NCBI GenBank assembly: GCA_019244185.1
Contig: JAFATB010000024.1
Span: forward strand, 1-47,679
Length of the DNA stretch: 47,679 bases
Source of the DNA: Acidobacteriota bacterium
GTDB taxonomy: Bacteria > Acidobacteriota > Thermoanaerobaculia > Gp7-AA8
Direction of reading: 5' to 3'
Numbering within the stretch: the first letter of the stretch is position 1; each line of letters opens with the position of its first letter. Under the pieces are notes generated by a model. That model saw nothing but the letters and a program-made list of their open reading frames with translations. It ran no database searches and had not been told where the DNA came from. The position numbers were made by a program, and so were the translations under genes. Shown piece after piece: positions 1-8,889 of this stretch.

Positions 1-1827
1 CTTCAGGTACGCCAGGGACGAATAGCCCGTCCCGAAATCGTCGATGGAGACGCCGACGCCCATAGAGCGCAAGCGCTCGAGGACTTCCATTGCGCGGGCC
101 GCGTCAGCCATCAAGGTGCTTTCGGTGATCTCGAGCGTCAACCACTCGGGTCTCACCGCGTGGCGCTCGAGGACGCGAACCACGCACGGCACCAGGTCAG
201 GATCCTGCAGGTTTCGCATCGAGAGGTTGACCGCCATGCGCAGCTTGAGACCCTGCGTCCACCACAGCTCTTGCTGCGCGACCGCCGCCTCGAGGACGCG
301 CCGGCCAAGCGGTCGGATTAAGCGGCTCTGCTCGGCGATGGCGATGAAGCGGTCGGGACCGATCAGGCCGTGCCGCGGGTGCTGCCAGCGGACGAGCGCT
401 TCGACGCCGACCATCTCGCCCGACCCGCATTCCAGCACCGGCTGGTAATGCAAGACCAGGCCGCCTTCGTCGATGGCGCGCCGCAGCTCGAAGGTGAGGG
501 TGAGGTCGTGGGCGTCGGAGCCGGCCTCGGGAACATAGATGGCCGTGCCCGACCCACCCCGTTTCGCCTGGTACATGGCGGCGTCACCGTGACGCAGGAG
601 CGTGTCGGCGTCCTCGCCGTGGCGCGGAAAGAGCACGATCCCGATGCTGGCGCGCATCTCCAGCTGCTCGCCCTCGATGGTGACCGGTTGGATCAGCGAT
701 TCGAGCAGCCGCGTCGCCGCCAGCGTCGCGCCGTTTTCGTCGCGGACGCCGGGGAGGATGACGGCGAACTCGTCGCCGCCGAGGCGCGCGACGGTGTCGC
801 TCGCGCGCATGCTCTTGCGGAGGCGATCCGCGACCGCGATCAGCAGCTCGTCGCCGACGGTATGTCCGAGGCTGTCGTTCACGACCTTGAAGCGATCGAG
901 GTCGAGGAAGAGCACCGCGTACACGGCGTCGGAACGCCGGTGCTGCGCGTCGATGGCGCGTTGCAGGCGGTCCATGAACAGCGCGCGGTTCGGCAGTTGC
1001 GTGAGCGCGTCGTGGAACGCGTCGAACGTCAGCCGCTCCTCGGCGCGTTTGCGCTCGGTGATGTCGGTCTGCGAGCCGGCGAGGCGCAGCGCGCGGCCGT
1101 TCGCGTCGCGCACGGCCAGGCCGCGGCTGAGCATCCAGCGCACCTCGCCGTCGCGCGTGCGCATGCGGTGCTCGTTCTCGAAGTGCGGCGTGTGTCCCTG
1201 AAGGTGATGTTCGAGCGCGCCGCGGAGGATGGCCACGTCGTCCTCGTGCACGCGCGAGAACCATTCGTCGGGCGCGCTGCCGATCGCGTCCTCGCCGTAG
1301 CCGAGCATCGACTTCCAGCGCGGCGAGAAGTAGACCTCGTCGCTGACGAGGTCCCACACCCAGAGGCCGTCGTTCGCGCCGCGCGCGGAGAGCGCGTAGC
1401 GTTCCTCGCTCTCGCGCAGCGCCTGCAGCGTGCGGCTCTGCTGCAGCGCGTAGCGGATCGAGCGTTCGAGCAGCGACGCGTCGATGCGGCCTTTCACGAG
1501 ATAGTCGGCCGCGCCGGCCTGCATCGCGGCGAGATCGACGTCGCCGTCGGCGAGGCCGGTGAGCAGGATGAGCGGCTTCGTGCAGCCGTTCGCGGTGACG
1601 GTGCGCAGGAGCTCGAGGCCGTCGTGTTCGCCGAGGCGGTAGTCGATGAGGTAGACGTCGTGCGTGTCGCGCGCGATCTCGGCGGCGGCTTCGTCGAACG
1701 TCGCGACCCAGTCGAGCGTGAAGGGCGTACGGCGGCTGTCGGCGAGGAGCTCGCGCGTGACGACGTAGTCGTCCTCGTCATCGTCGACGAGGAGGATGCG
1801 GACAGCGCTGGTGTCGAGATCAGACAA
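1..1827 (-). CDS. Response regulator-PAS-GGDEF-EAL protein (3' end outside window)
   Basis: Predicted cytoplasmic cyclic-di-GMP signalling protein; 609 residues are visible. Order: receiver domain (about 10-120) with an acidic VDDD pocket, a PAS domain (about 135-255) ending in a DITERKRAEE linker, a diguanylate cyclase domain with intact GGDEF at 350-354, and an EAL phosphodiesterase domain with EAL at 476-478. The window edge cuts it shortly after the DDFGTG motif, so roughly the last 100 residues of the EAL domain are missing. The start is uncertain: an in-frame TGA lies just upstream, leaving TTG at 1827 as the best start, 8 bases after the stop of the preceding response regulator, which suggests translational coupling. 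Both catalytic motifs look intact; which activity dominates cannot be told. It is the third gene of a kinase-regulator-output run. Confidence 0.88.
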   Translation of the reverse strand, partial: MSDLDTSAVRILLVDDDEDDYVVTRELLADSRRTPFTLDWVATFDEAAAEIARDTHDVYLIDYRLGEHDGLELLRTVTANGCTKPLILLTGLADGDVDLAAMQAGAADYLVKGRIDASLLERSIRYALQQSRTLQALRESEERYALSARGANDGLWVWDLVSDEVYFSPRWKSMLGYGEDAIGSAPDEWFSRVHEDDVAILRGALEHHLQGHTPHFENEHRMRTRDGEVRWMLSRGLAVRDANGRALRLAGSQTDITERKRAEERLTFDAFHDALTQLPNRALFMDRLQRAIDAQHRRSDAVYAVLFLDLDRFKVVNDSLGHTVGDELLIAVADRLRKSMRASDTVARLGGDEFAVILPGVRDENGATLAATRLLESLIQPVTIEGEQLEMRASIGIVLFPRHGEDADTLLRHGDAAMYQAKRGGSGTAIYVPEAGSDAHDLTLTFELRRAIDEGGLVLHYQPVLECGSGEMVGVEALVRWQHPRHGLIGPDRFIAIAEQSRLIRPLGRRVLEAAVAQQELWWTQGLKLRMAVNLSMRNLQDPDLVPCVVRVLERHAVRPEWLTLEITESTLMADAARAMEVLERLRSMGVGVSIDDFGTGYSSLAYLK

Positions 1828-1835
1828 GGTCGAGA

Positions 1836-2288
1836 TCAGTCAATGTGATCGGGAGGCAGCTCGACGATCTCGATCCAGTAGCGGCCGATGTCGCGCATTA
1901 CGGCGACGAGGCCGTCGAAGCTCACCGGCTTGGTGATGAACGAGTTCGCGCCGAGGTCGTACGTGCGGTAGATGTCCTCTTCGGCTTTGGAGGTAGTCAG
2001 CACGACCACCGGAATGCGGCGGAGATCGGGATCGGCTTTGATCTCGCGCAGCGCCTCGCGGCCGTCTTTGCGCGGCATGTTGAGGTCGAGGAGGATGAGG
2101 CCGGGCGTCGGCGCGTCGACGTTCGCGTAGCGTCCGCGGCGGTAGAGATACTCGAGCAGCTCTTCGCCGTCCTCGACGAAGCGCAGATCGTTCGCGACGC
2201 GGCTCGCGTGCAGCGCGTCCGCGGCGAGCATGCGGTCTTCCTCGTCGTCATCGGCCAGCAGGATGACGATCGGTCTGCCGTGATCCAT
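1836..2288 (-). CDS. Single-domain response regulator, Rcp1-like
   Basis: A 150-residue stand-alone receiver domain with no output domain. Seen: N-terminal acidic triplet (LADDDEED), phosphoacceptor aspartate in LILLDLNMP, the conserved Thr (VVLTTS) and the Lys of FITKPV. The extended tail (YWIEIVELP) is typical of Rcp1-type regulators that partner phytochrome-like kinases. ATG at 2288 was chosen because it places the first beta strand about 8 residues in; the frame is open further upstream only because it overlaps the kinase gene. The gene overlaps the kinase by 41 bases, a strong sign of coupled expression. The kinase upstream has the SHDLQEPLRK type of H-box that normally accompanies this regulator class, so it is the likely phosphodonor. 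Confidence 0.9.
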   Translation of the reverse strand: MDHGRPIVILLADDDEEDRMLAADALHASRVANDLRFVEDGEELLEYLYRRGRYANVDAPTPGLILLDLNMPRKDGREALREIKADPDLRRIPVVVLTTSKAEEDIYRTYDLGANSFITKPVSFDGLVAVMRDIGRYWIEIVELPPDHID

Positions 2289-4065
2289 TCGTGTTCTCTC
2301 CCTCGGCGTGCCGCGCCGGAAGCGTGACCAGGAACGTCGCGCCTTCGCCCGGCGTGCTGCGCGCGGTGATGGTACCGCCGTGCCGCTCCGCGATTCTGCG
2401 ACAAATCGCGAGCCCGATGCCGGTGCCCTCGTATTTTCCGCGCCCGTGCAGGCGCTCGAACATCGTGAAGATGCGCTCGGCGTATTTCTCGTCGAAGCCG
2501 ATGCCGTTGTCGGAGACGCGCAAGTGACAGGCGCCGTCATCGAGCGAGCCTTCGATGGTGACGACCGGCGTCACGTCGGGCCGATGGAACTTCAGCGCGT
2601 TGCCCGCGAGGTTCTGCAGCAGCTGGCGCATCTGCAGCGGATCGGCGTCGATGGCGGGCAGTGGACCGATGTCGATGCGGCCGCCGGCGTCGTGCACGCG
2701 CACTTCGAGGTCCTTCGCGACTTCGCGCGCGACGGTCTCGAGCGACACGCGGACGAACGGCTGCGCCTTCGTCGTCACGCGCGAAAACATCAGCAGATCG
2801 TTGATCAGCACCTGCATGCGCTTCGCGGCCGCGCGCATGCGGGCGATGTAGTCGACGCCCTGCGGCGGCAGCGCGGCACCGTGTTTCTGTTCGAGGAGAT
2901 CGCCGAACGCCTGGATCTTGCGCAGCGGTTCCTGCAGGTCGTGCGAGGCGACGTACGCGAAGTCTTCGAGCTCGCGGTTGCTCTGCTCGAGGCGTTTCAT
3001 CGCGGACCGCAGCTCGGCGTCGGCGCGTTTGCGCTCGCGGATGTCGCGCGCGATGAGCACAGCGCCGCGGTCGACGTTGTCCTCGCGCACGGGGGAGATG
3101 GAGACGCTGACGTCGACGGTGCCGCCGTCGCGGTGGCGGAAGATGCGTTCCTGATCGCGGATCGCGCCGCGCTTCGACAGCTCGGCGAGAGTGCGGGAGA
3201 TCGTGGCGTCGCCGTCGCTGACCGGTTCGAGCGTGTCGATGCTGCGGCCGTGCAGCTCGGCTTCCGGAAATCCGAGGAGCGTCGTGACGGCGCCGTTCGT
3301 CACGCGGATCTTCGCGGAAGTGTCGAGCACGAAGAGCGCGTCGGCCATCGTGTCGAGGATCTCGCGCGACGCGCGCGCGGCGGTGATCGGCTGAAAGCGG
3401 TGGCGGCGGATCGAGCCCCAGGCGATGGCGATGAACGCGAGCACCGGGATGTAGCCGACCGGCGGCAGGTTCGCGCCGAACATCGGGATGAAGTCGATGG
3501 CGCCGGCGTAGACGACGGCGAAGCTCACCATCAGCTTCGCCACGCGGCGGCGTCGTGTCGCGTCGCGCGTCTGGCGGTACTCGACGATCCCTTCGACGAG
3601 ATGCGCGAGCAGCGCGCCGAAGAAGATCACGAGAAAGAGCGGCGTGAGCCGTCCCGCGACCGCGTACCAGCCCCACGGATGCGGATCGACGCGCAGCACG
3701 ATCGCGCTCGTGAAGAGGGACAGCGCGGCGAACGCGGCCGAAATGATCCAGAGCGCGCGGACGATCAGCGTGCGGCTGCGCGGCAGCCGCAGCGCTGTCG
3801 CCGTGAAGTCATAGATCGCCGCGGGAAGGAACGCGACGCCGGCCAGCGCGATGCGCGCCCACACCGCCGCGAGGTCGGCGTCGGCCGAGAGAAACATCCC
3901 CGCGAAGCCGCCGAACCAGACGCCGACCAGCACGATCATCGCGCAGAACAGCACGGCCACGCGCGAGGCGCGCTGGCGCTGGTAGATCACGCCGGCGAGC
4001 ACGACCAGCGCGAAGCCGACGATCGCCCACGGAAGAGCGTACGGATTCCAACGCACCGGCGGCAC
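2248..4065 (-). CDS. Seven-TM PAS sensor histidine kinase
   Basis: 605-residue membrane sensor kinase. Seven hydrophobic segments fill about residues 8-230 and resemble the 7TM histidine kinase N-terminal module. A PAS domain follows (about 240-350, ending in the DIRERKRADAELR linker). The HisKA domain has phosphoacceptor His375 in ASHDLQEPLRK, and the HATPase has N, G1 (SDNGIGFD) and G2 (GTGIGLAIC) boxes intact. The ligand cannot be inferred. The gene is transcribed away from dnaE with only 37 bases between the two starts, and it overlaps the downstream response regulator. Kinase, single-domain regulator and GGDEF/EAL protein form one run, so a plausible output is control of cyclic-di-GMP level. 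Confidence 0.9.
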   Translation of the reverse strand: MPPVRWNPYALPWAIVGFALVVLAGVIYQRQRASRVAVLFCAMIVLVGVWFGGFAGMFLSADADLAAVWARIALAGVAFLPAAIYDFTATALRLPRSRTLIVRALWIISAAFAALSLFTSAIVLRVDPHPWGWYAVAGRLTPLFLVIFFGALLAHLVEGIVEYRQTRDATRRRRVAKLMVSFAVVYAGAIDFIPMFGANLPPVGYIPVLAFIAIAWGSIRRHRFQPITAARASREILDTMADALFVLDTSAKIRVTNGAVTTLLGFPEAELHGRSIDTLEPVSDGDATISRTLAELSKRGAIRDQERIFRHRDGGTVDVSVSISPVREDNVDRGAVLIARDIRERKRADAELRSAMKRLEQSNRELEDFAYVASHDLQEPLRKIQAFGDLLEQKHGAALPPQGVDYIARMRAAAKRMQVLINDLLMFSRVTTKAQPFVRVSLETVAREVAKDLEVRVHDAGGRIDIGPLPAIDADPLQMRQLLQNLAGNALKFHRPDVTPVVTIEGSLDDGACHLRVSDNGIGFDEKYAERIFTMFERLHGRGKYEGTGIGLAICRRIAERHGGTITARSTPGEGATFLVTLPARHAEGENTNGSRQTDRHPAGR

Positions 4066-4084
4066 GGAGCGATTGTAGGTCCGT

Positions 4085-4090
4085 TAGAAT
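4085..4090 (+). promoter_or_regulatory. Putative -10 element of dnaE
   Basis: TAGAAT lies 12 bases before the dnaE ATG. There is no purine-rich Shine-Dalgarno sequence in the interval and no good -35 hexamer at 16-18 bases. A very short 5' leader is implied. Confidence 0.4.
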
Positions 4091-4102
4091 GGCAGCCGCT
4101 CC

Positions 4103-7100
4103 ATGTCCTTCGTCCATCTCCATCTCCACACCGAATACTCACTCCTCGACGGCGCCTCGCGGCCCGAAGATCTCGCCAAGCGCGTCGGCAAGCTGGGCAT
4201 GCCCGCGTGCGCCATCACCGACCACGGCAACATGTTCGGCGCGGTCGAGTTCTACAACGCGATGAAGAAGGAGGGAGTGAAGCCGATCATCGGCTGCGAG
4301 ATGTACGTCGCCTACGGCTCCCGCTTCGACAAGGCGGGCGTCGAGGATGGCCAGGCCGACGCCGGCGCGAACAACCACCTCATCGTCCTCGCGGCGAACG
4401 ACGCCGGCTACAAGAACCTCGTCAAGCTCGTGAGCGCGGGCTACACGGAAGGCTTCTACTACAAGCCGCGCATCGACAAGGAGCTGCTGCGCGCGCATCG
4501 CGAGGGACTGATCGTCCTCTCGTCGTGTCTCAAGGGCGAAGTCTCGCAGTCGCTCGCCGGCGGCAACTGGGAGAAAGCGAAAAACGCCGCGCTGCAGTAC
4601 CGCGAGATCCTCGGACCCGAAAACTTCTTTCTGGAGATCCAGGACCACGGCATTCCGGATCAGCAGAAGATCGTCCCGATGATGGCGCAGCTCGGCCGCG
4701 AGGTCGGCCTGCAGCTCGTCGGCACGAACGACTCGCATTACCTCGACAAGTCGGATGCGTTCGCGCACGAGGTCCTGCTCTGCATCGGGACAGGCAAGAC
4801 GCTGGGCGACGAGAAGCGGATGAAGTTCTACTCCGACGACTTCTACGTCAAAGGTCCCGACGAGATGCGGCGCGTGTTCGGCGATTATCCGGAGGCGGCC
4901 GACAACACCGTGCGCATCGCCGAGCGCATCAACCTCTCGCTCGACGTCCACGGCTATCACCTGCCGAAGTTCCCCGTGCCCCCGAAGGAAGATCTCGGCA
5001 GCTATCTGATGAAAGTCGCGCGCGCGGGACTCGAGCGGAGGCTCAACGCGATGGCGCCGCTCTTCGCCGCGAAGCAGAAGAAGCACGAGGTGAAGGAGTA
5101 CTGGGACCGGCTCGAGCGCGAAGTCGACATCATCAAGACGATGGGCTTCCCCGGCTACTTTCTCGTGGTGTGGGACTTCATCAAGTACGCGCGCGACCAC
5201 GGTATCCCGGTCGGACCGGGACGCGGTTCCGCGGCGGGCTCGGTGGTGGCGTGGGCGCTCGAGATCACGAACGTCGATCCGCTCGAGTACGACCTCCTCT
5301 TCGAGCGCTTCCTCAATCCCGAGCGCATCTCGATGCCCGACATCGATCTCGACTTCTGCATGAACCGCCGCGGTGAAGTGATCGACTACGTGCGCGACAA
5401 GTACGGCAAGGAGAACGTCGCGCAGATCATCACGTTCGGGACGATGGCGGCCAAGTCGGTGGTCCGCGACGTCGGCCGCGTGATGGGGCATCAGTACGGC
5501 TTCGTCGACAAGATCTCGAAGATGATCCCGGGTGGTCCCGGCGTCACGCTCACCGACGCGAAGAAGGACTCGCCGCAGCTCGCCGAGGCGATCAAGAACG
5601 ACGACGAAGTGAAGAAGATCATCGAGATCGGCGAACGGCTCGAAGGTCTCTCGCGCCACGCCGGCATGCACGCCGCGGGCGTGGTCATCACGCCGGAGCC
5701 GGTCACGAACTACGTGCCGCTGTATCGCACGAACCGCGATGAAATCGTGACGCAGTTCGACATGCGCGTGGTCGAGAAGATGGGCCTCGTGAAGATGGAC
5801 TTCCTCGGCCTGCGCACGCTGACCGTCATCGACGACGCGGTGAAGTCGGCGAAGGCGGTCGACGGCGTCGACATCGACATCGAGGCCATTCCGCTCGACG
5901 ATCCCGAAGTCTACCGGCTGTTTCAGGAAGGCCGCACGAAGGGTGTGTTCCAGTTCGAGTCGGGCGGCATGGTCGACCTGCTGCGCAAGTCGCGGCCGAC
6001 GCAGTTCGAGGATCTCGCCGCGCTCAACGCGTTGTACCGGCCGGGCGCGCTCGACGCGGGCATGGTCGACGTCTACGTGAAGTGCAAGATCGGCACGCAG
6101 AGGCCGAAGTACCTCGTGCCGGTGATGAAGGAAGTGCTCGAGGAGACGTACGGGATCATCGTCTACCAGGAGCAGGTCATGCAGATCGCGCAGCGCGTGG
6201 CCGGCTACTCGCTCGGCCAGGCCGACCTGCTGCGCAAGGCGATGGGCAAGAAGGACGCGGCGGTCATGGCCGCGGAGCGCGGCAAGTTCGTCGAAGGCTC
6301 GGTCAAGAACGGCTACGAGGCGAAGAAGGCCAACGAGATCTTCGACTACATCGAGCCGTTCGCGCGCTACGGCTTCAACAAGTCGCACTCCGTCGCCTAC
6401 GCGCTCGTCGCGTACCAGACCGCGTGGCTGAAGGTGCACTACCCGCGGCACTTCATGGCCGCGCTGATGTCGTCGGAAATGGACCGCACGGAAGCGGTCG
6501 TGAAGTTCATCAACGAGGCGAAGTCGCTCGGCATCGAGGTGCTGCCGCCCGACGTCAACGAGTCGAACATGTTCTTCACCGTCGTCGGTCCGAATATTCG
6601 TTTCGGCCTCGGCGCGGTGAAAGGCGTCGGCGAGAGCGCGATCGAATCGATCCTCATCGCGCGGCAGAAGCAGGGCCGCTTCTCGTCGCTCTTGCAGTTC
6701 TGCGAGGAAGTCGATCTCCGCGCCTGCAACAAGAAAGTGCTCGAAGCGCTGATCAAGTCGGGCTCCTTCGACTTCCTCGGCATGACCCGCCGCGCGCTCT
6801 TCGAGCAGCTGGAGTCGACCGCTGATTCCGCGCAGCGCGCGAAGGACGAGAAGGAGCGCGGCCAGAACTCGCTCTTCGGCATGTTCGCCGCGGCCGCGCC
6901 GAAGTCATCGACGCCGTCGCAGGTGAGCCGCATGCCAGAGTGGCCGGAAGACGAGCGCCTGCGCTACGAGAAGGAAACGCTCGGTTTCTACATCACCGGA
7001 CATCCCCTCAACCGCTACTCCGACGAGCTGCGGCTCTTTGCCAACGCGACCACCGACTCGCTGTACAAGCACGTCGATGAGGTCGTGAACATCGGCGGCA

Positions 7101-7945
7101 TCGTGTCGCAGATGAAGAAGTCGAAGATCAAGAAGGGGCCGAACGAGGGGAAGGTGATGGCGAAGTTCATCCTCGACGATCAGGCCGGCTCCGTCGAGGT
7201 CGTCGTCTTCTCCGACCTCTACTCGAAGTACATGAAGTGGCTCGACAACGGCGTGGCGGTCCTCGTGACGGCGACGGTGAAGGACACCGGCGGCCAGCAG
7301 GCGGGACGCAGCGCGTCGCTGCAATCCGCCGAACAGGCCGCGCAGCACATCGACGACGAGTACGGCGGACATCCGGAGTCGCGCGCGCGCATCTCCGCGT
7401 ACGAGCTGCGACTCGAGGACGCGGAAGACGATCGCGATCCGAAGGAGATCGAGCGCGAACGGTACGGCGACCGCGCCGACAACTTCGCGCTCTTCGGCGG
7501 CGCGCCTGCCGCGGCCCCCGCGCTCGTCGACGACGCCGATGCGTTCAATAGCGCGGCCGAGGCGATCGCGGAGGAAGGGCCGGCGACGACGTTTGCCGCG
7601 CATGCCGCCGCGTTTCACGAGTCACCGGTGACGCCGGAGCTCTCCGCGCTCGAGATCGTGCTCCTCGACGGCATCCGCGACCGGAAGGTCAAGGAGATCG
7701 CGCTCGAAGTGCCGTATCCGCGCATGAACGACGACACGGTGAAGAAGATCCGCGAGATCGTCGAGGAGCACGCGGGCGAGATCCCGGTGACGGTCACGAT
7801 CGTCGATCTGCCGCCCGACCTCGCCGCGTCGACCGGCGCGCCGCAGCTGCGGCTGAAGGTGAACCATCACTTCCGCGTGCAGCCCGGCGCGGCGCTCACC
7901 GACGCGCTCATCGGCGTCCACGCGAATCCGCGTTACGTGTTCTGA
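4103..7945 (+). CDS. dnaE: DNA polymerase III subunit alpha
   Basis: Catalytic subunit of the replicative polymerase, 1280 residues. The N-terminal PHP domain begins immediately (HLHLHTEYS, ITDHGNM). The C-family polymerase core follows, with GRGSAAGS and the palm aspartates in PDIDLDF (D413, D415), then the tandem HhH segment (GLGAVKGVGE) and an OB-fold (GGIVSQMKKS to about residue 1060). It is about 100 residues longer than a usual DnaE1. The extra length is a charged and then Ala-rich linker at about 1070-1180, before a normal-looking C-terminal domain ending in NPRYVF. ATG 4103 directly precedes the PHP domain. It has no Shine-Dalgarno sequence and stands alone, divergent from the kinase and convergent with the DUF4239 gene. 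Confidence 0.98.
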   Translation: MSFVHLHLHTEYSLLDGASRPEDLAKRVGKLGMPACAITDHGNMFGAVEFYNAMKKEGVKPIIGCEMYVAYGSRFDKAGVEDGQADAGANNHLIVLAANDAGYKNLVKLVSAGYTEGFYYKPRIDKELLRAHREGLIVLSSCLKGEVSQSLAGGNWEKAKNAALQYREILGPENFFLEIQDHGIPDQQKIVPMMAQLGREVGLQLVGTNDSHYLDKSDAFAHEVLLCIGTGKTLGDEKRMKFYSDDFYVKGPDEMRRVFGDYPEAADNTVRIAERINLSLDVHGYHLPKFPVPPKEDLGSYLMKVARAGLERRLNAMAPLFAAKQKKHEVKEYWDRLEREVDIIKTMGFPGYFLVVWDFIKYARDHGIPVGPGRGSAAGSVVAWALEITNVDPLEYDLLFERFLNPERISMPDIDLDFCMNRRGEVIDYVRDKYGKENVAQIITFGTMAAKSVVRDVGRVMGHQYGFVDKISKMIPGGPGVTLTDAKKDSPQLAEAIKNDDEVKKIIEIGERLEGLSRHAGMHAAGVVITPEPVTNYVPLYRTNRDEIVTQFDMRVVEKMGLVKMDFLGLRTLTVIDDAVKSAKAVDGVDIDIEAIPLDDPEVYRLFQEGRTKGVFQFESGGMVDLLRKSRPTQFEDLAALNALYRPGALDAGMVDVYVKCKIGTQRPKYLVPVMKEVLEETYGIIVYQEQVMQIAQRVAGYSLGQADLLRKAMGKKDAAVMAAERGKFVEGSVKNGYEAKKANEIFDYIEPFARYGFNKSHSVAYALVAYQTAWLKVHYPRHFMAALMSSEMDRTEAVVKFINEAKSLGIEVLPPDVNESNMFFTVVGPNIRFGLGAVKGVGESAIESILIARQKQGRFSSLLQFCEEVDLRACNKKVLEALIKSGSFDFLGMTRRALFEQLESTADSAQRAKDEKERGQNSLFGMFAAAAPKSSTPSQVSRMPEWPEDERLRYEKETLGFYITGHPLNRYSDELRLFANATTDSLYKHVDEVVNIGGIVSQMKKSKIKKGPNEGKVMAKFILDDQAGSVEVVVFSDLYSKYMKWLDNGVAVLVTATVKDTGGQQAGRSASLQSAEQAAQHIDDEYGGHPESRARISAYELRLEDAEDDRDPKEIERERYGDRADNFALFGGAPAAAPALVDDADAFNSAAEAIAEEGPATTFAAHAAAFHESPVTPELSALEIVLLDGIRDRKVKEIALEVPYPRMNDDTVKKIREIVEEHAGEIPVTVTIVDLPPDLAASTGAPQLRLKVNHHFRVQPGAALTDALIGVHANPRYVF

Positions 7946-7957
7946 GGCGATGCGCGC

Positions 7958-8749
7958 TTACCGCGCCGGAGGCGGCACGTCGTTGATGCGCGTCTCGAAG
8001 GTGTGCAGCAGCTCTTCGTACGCCGCGGGCGTGACGCGCAGTCCGTTTCCGAACGGATACTCGAGCATGCTCACGAGCAGCACGCCGTAGACGATGACCG
8101 CGGAGAGGAACGCCGTCGCCGCGATCTGGATCGACAGATAGCGCGTGCCGTAGAACCACGTGAACATGATCGTGCCCACCGCGCCGGCGATCAGCAGGAC
8201 CCACATGCTCGTCGGCAGCGAGTTGTTGCTGGCCAGGATGCGCAGGCGGCGCGCCATGGCGAAGTCGTTCAGCCGGTCGAGACCTTCCCGGTAGAACGAC
8301 ACCTGGCGGATGTCGTTCGGATCGGGCGACAGCTGGTAGTAATCGTCCCAGATCACGTCGTTCTTCTCGTTCATGGTCGTCTCGAGGCCGTGCTCCATCT
8401 TCGGGAAGTCGTTCTCGATCACGTCGTGCAGGTACGCGATGAGATGCCGGCGAAGACGCATGCGGTCCGCGGCCGGGAACGGCTCCGCGTTTCTCCACAA
8501 CGTGTTCACGAGTGCGACCTCGCGCGCGACCTTCTCGTCCGCGTCGTCGAGCTGCTGCCACACGACCACCACCGTGAAGGCGAGATAGATCCCGTACACG
8601 AGGCTCAGGATCGAGAAGGTGAAGCCGACGTATTCGTTGTTCTCGGAGAGCTTGTGCGCGGGGATGAAGCGCCGCACGACGATCATGCCGCCGACGGACG
8701 CAAGGACGGCGACGAGCAGCAGCGCGAGCGTGCCGGGAGGCATGAACAT
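7958..8749 (-). CDS. DUF4239-type membrane protein
   Basis: 263-residue integral membrane protein resembling the uncharacterised DUF4239 (bestrophin-like) family. It has two N-terminal hydrophobic segments (about 5-25 and 40-65), a charged region of about 110 residues carrying the VALVNTLWRNA-type motif, and two C-terminal hydrophobic segments (about 180-235). ATG 8749 is preferred because rc GGAG lies 9 bases upstream; an upstream in-frame TTG at 8788 would put 13 polar residues before the first membrane segment. The 3' end faces dnaE with 12 bases between stops. No function can be assigned; the family assignment is by pattern. Confidence 0.72.
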   Translation of the reverse strand: MFMPPGTLALLLVAVLASVGGMIVVRRFIPAHKLSENNEYVGFTFSILSLVYGIYLAFTVVVVWQQLDDADEKVAREVALVNTLWRNAEPFPAADRMRLRRHLIAYLHDVIENDFPKMEHGLETTMNEKNDVIWDDYYQLSPDPNDIRQVSFYREGLDRLNDFAMARRLRILASNNSLPTSMWVLLIAGAVGTIMFTWFYGTRYLSIQIAATAFLSAVIVYGVLLVSMLEYPFGNGLRVTPAAYEELLHTFETRINDVPPPAR

Positions 8750-8840
8750 GTTGGGTTTCTCCGAGCGGGTGACGCCGGATTGTAGCAAGAGGGGTCCGCG
8801 CGGCCGGCGCGCGGGTGCGGTGGGCGTTTGCGTTTCATCG

Positions 8841-8846
8841 TATACT
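8841..8846 (+). promoter_or_regulatory. Putative -10 element for the PKD protein gene
   Basis: TATACT 43 bases before the start. No convincing -35 is visible. This gene does have a Shine-Dalgarno sequence (GGGGAGGG before ATG 8890), so a normal leader is expected. Confidence 0.35.
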
Positions 8847-8889
8847 CGCGCCGGTCCGAAGTTATTTACGAGCCGAAGGGGAGGGCGCG

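Noticed and set aside
370..1848. Long open frame on the plus strand opposite the response regulator-GGDEF-EAL gene
   Set aside because: Composition is Arg/Ala/Val/Glu-rich without domain motifs, and the opposite strand encodes clear catalytic motifs; it is an antisense shadow of GC-rich codons.
2308..5376. 1022-codon plus-strand frame crossing the kinase and dnaE
   Set aside because: Shadow frame: it runs antisense to the kinase and out of frame through dnaE, and the translation is low-complexity Arg-rich.
4139..6451. 770-codon minus-strand frame opposite dnaE
   Set aside because: Antisense shadow of dnaE, with no recognisable domain.
8750..8788. Longer DUF4239 protein starting at TTG 8788
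   Set aside because: A ribosome site lies before ATG 8749, and the extra residues are polar and precede the membrane segment without a role.
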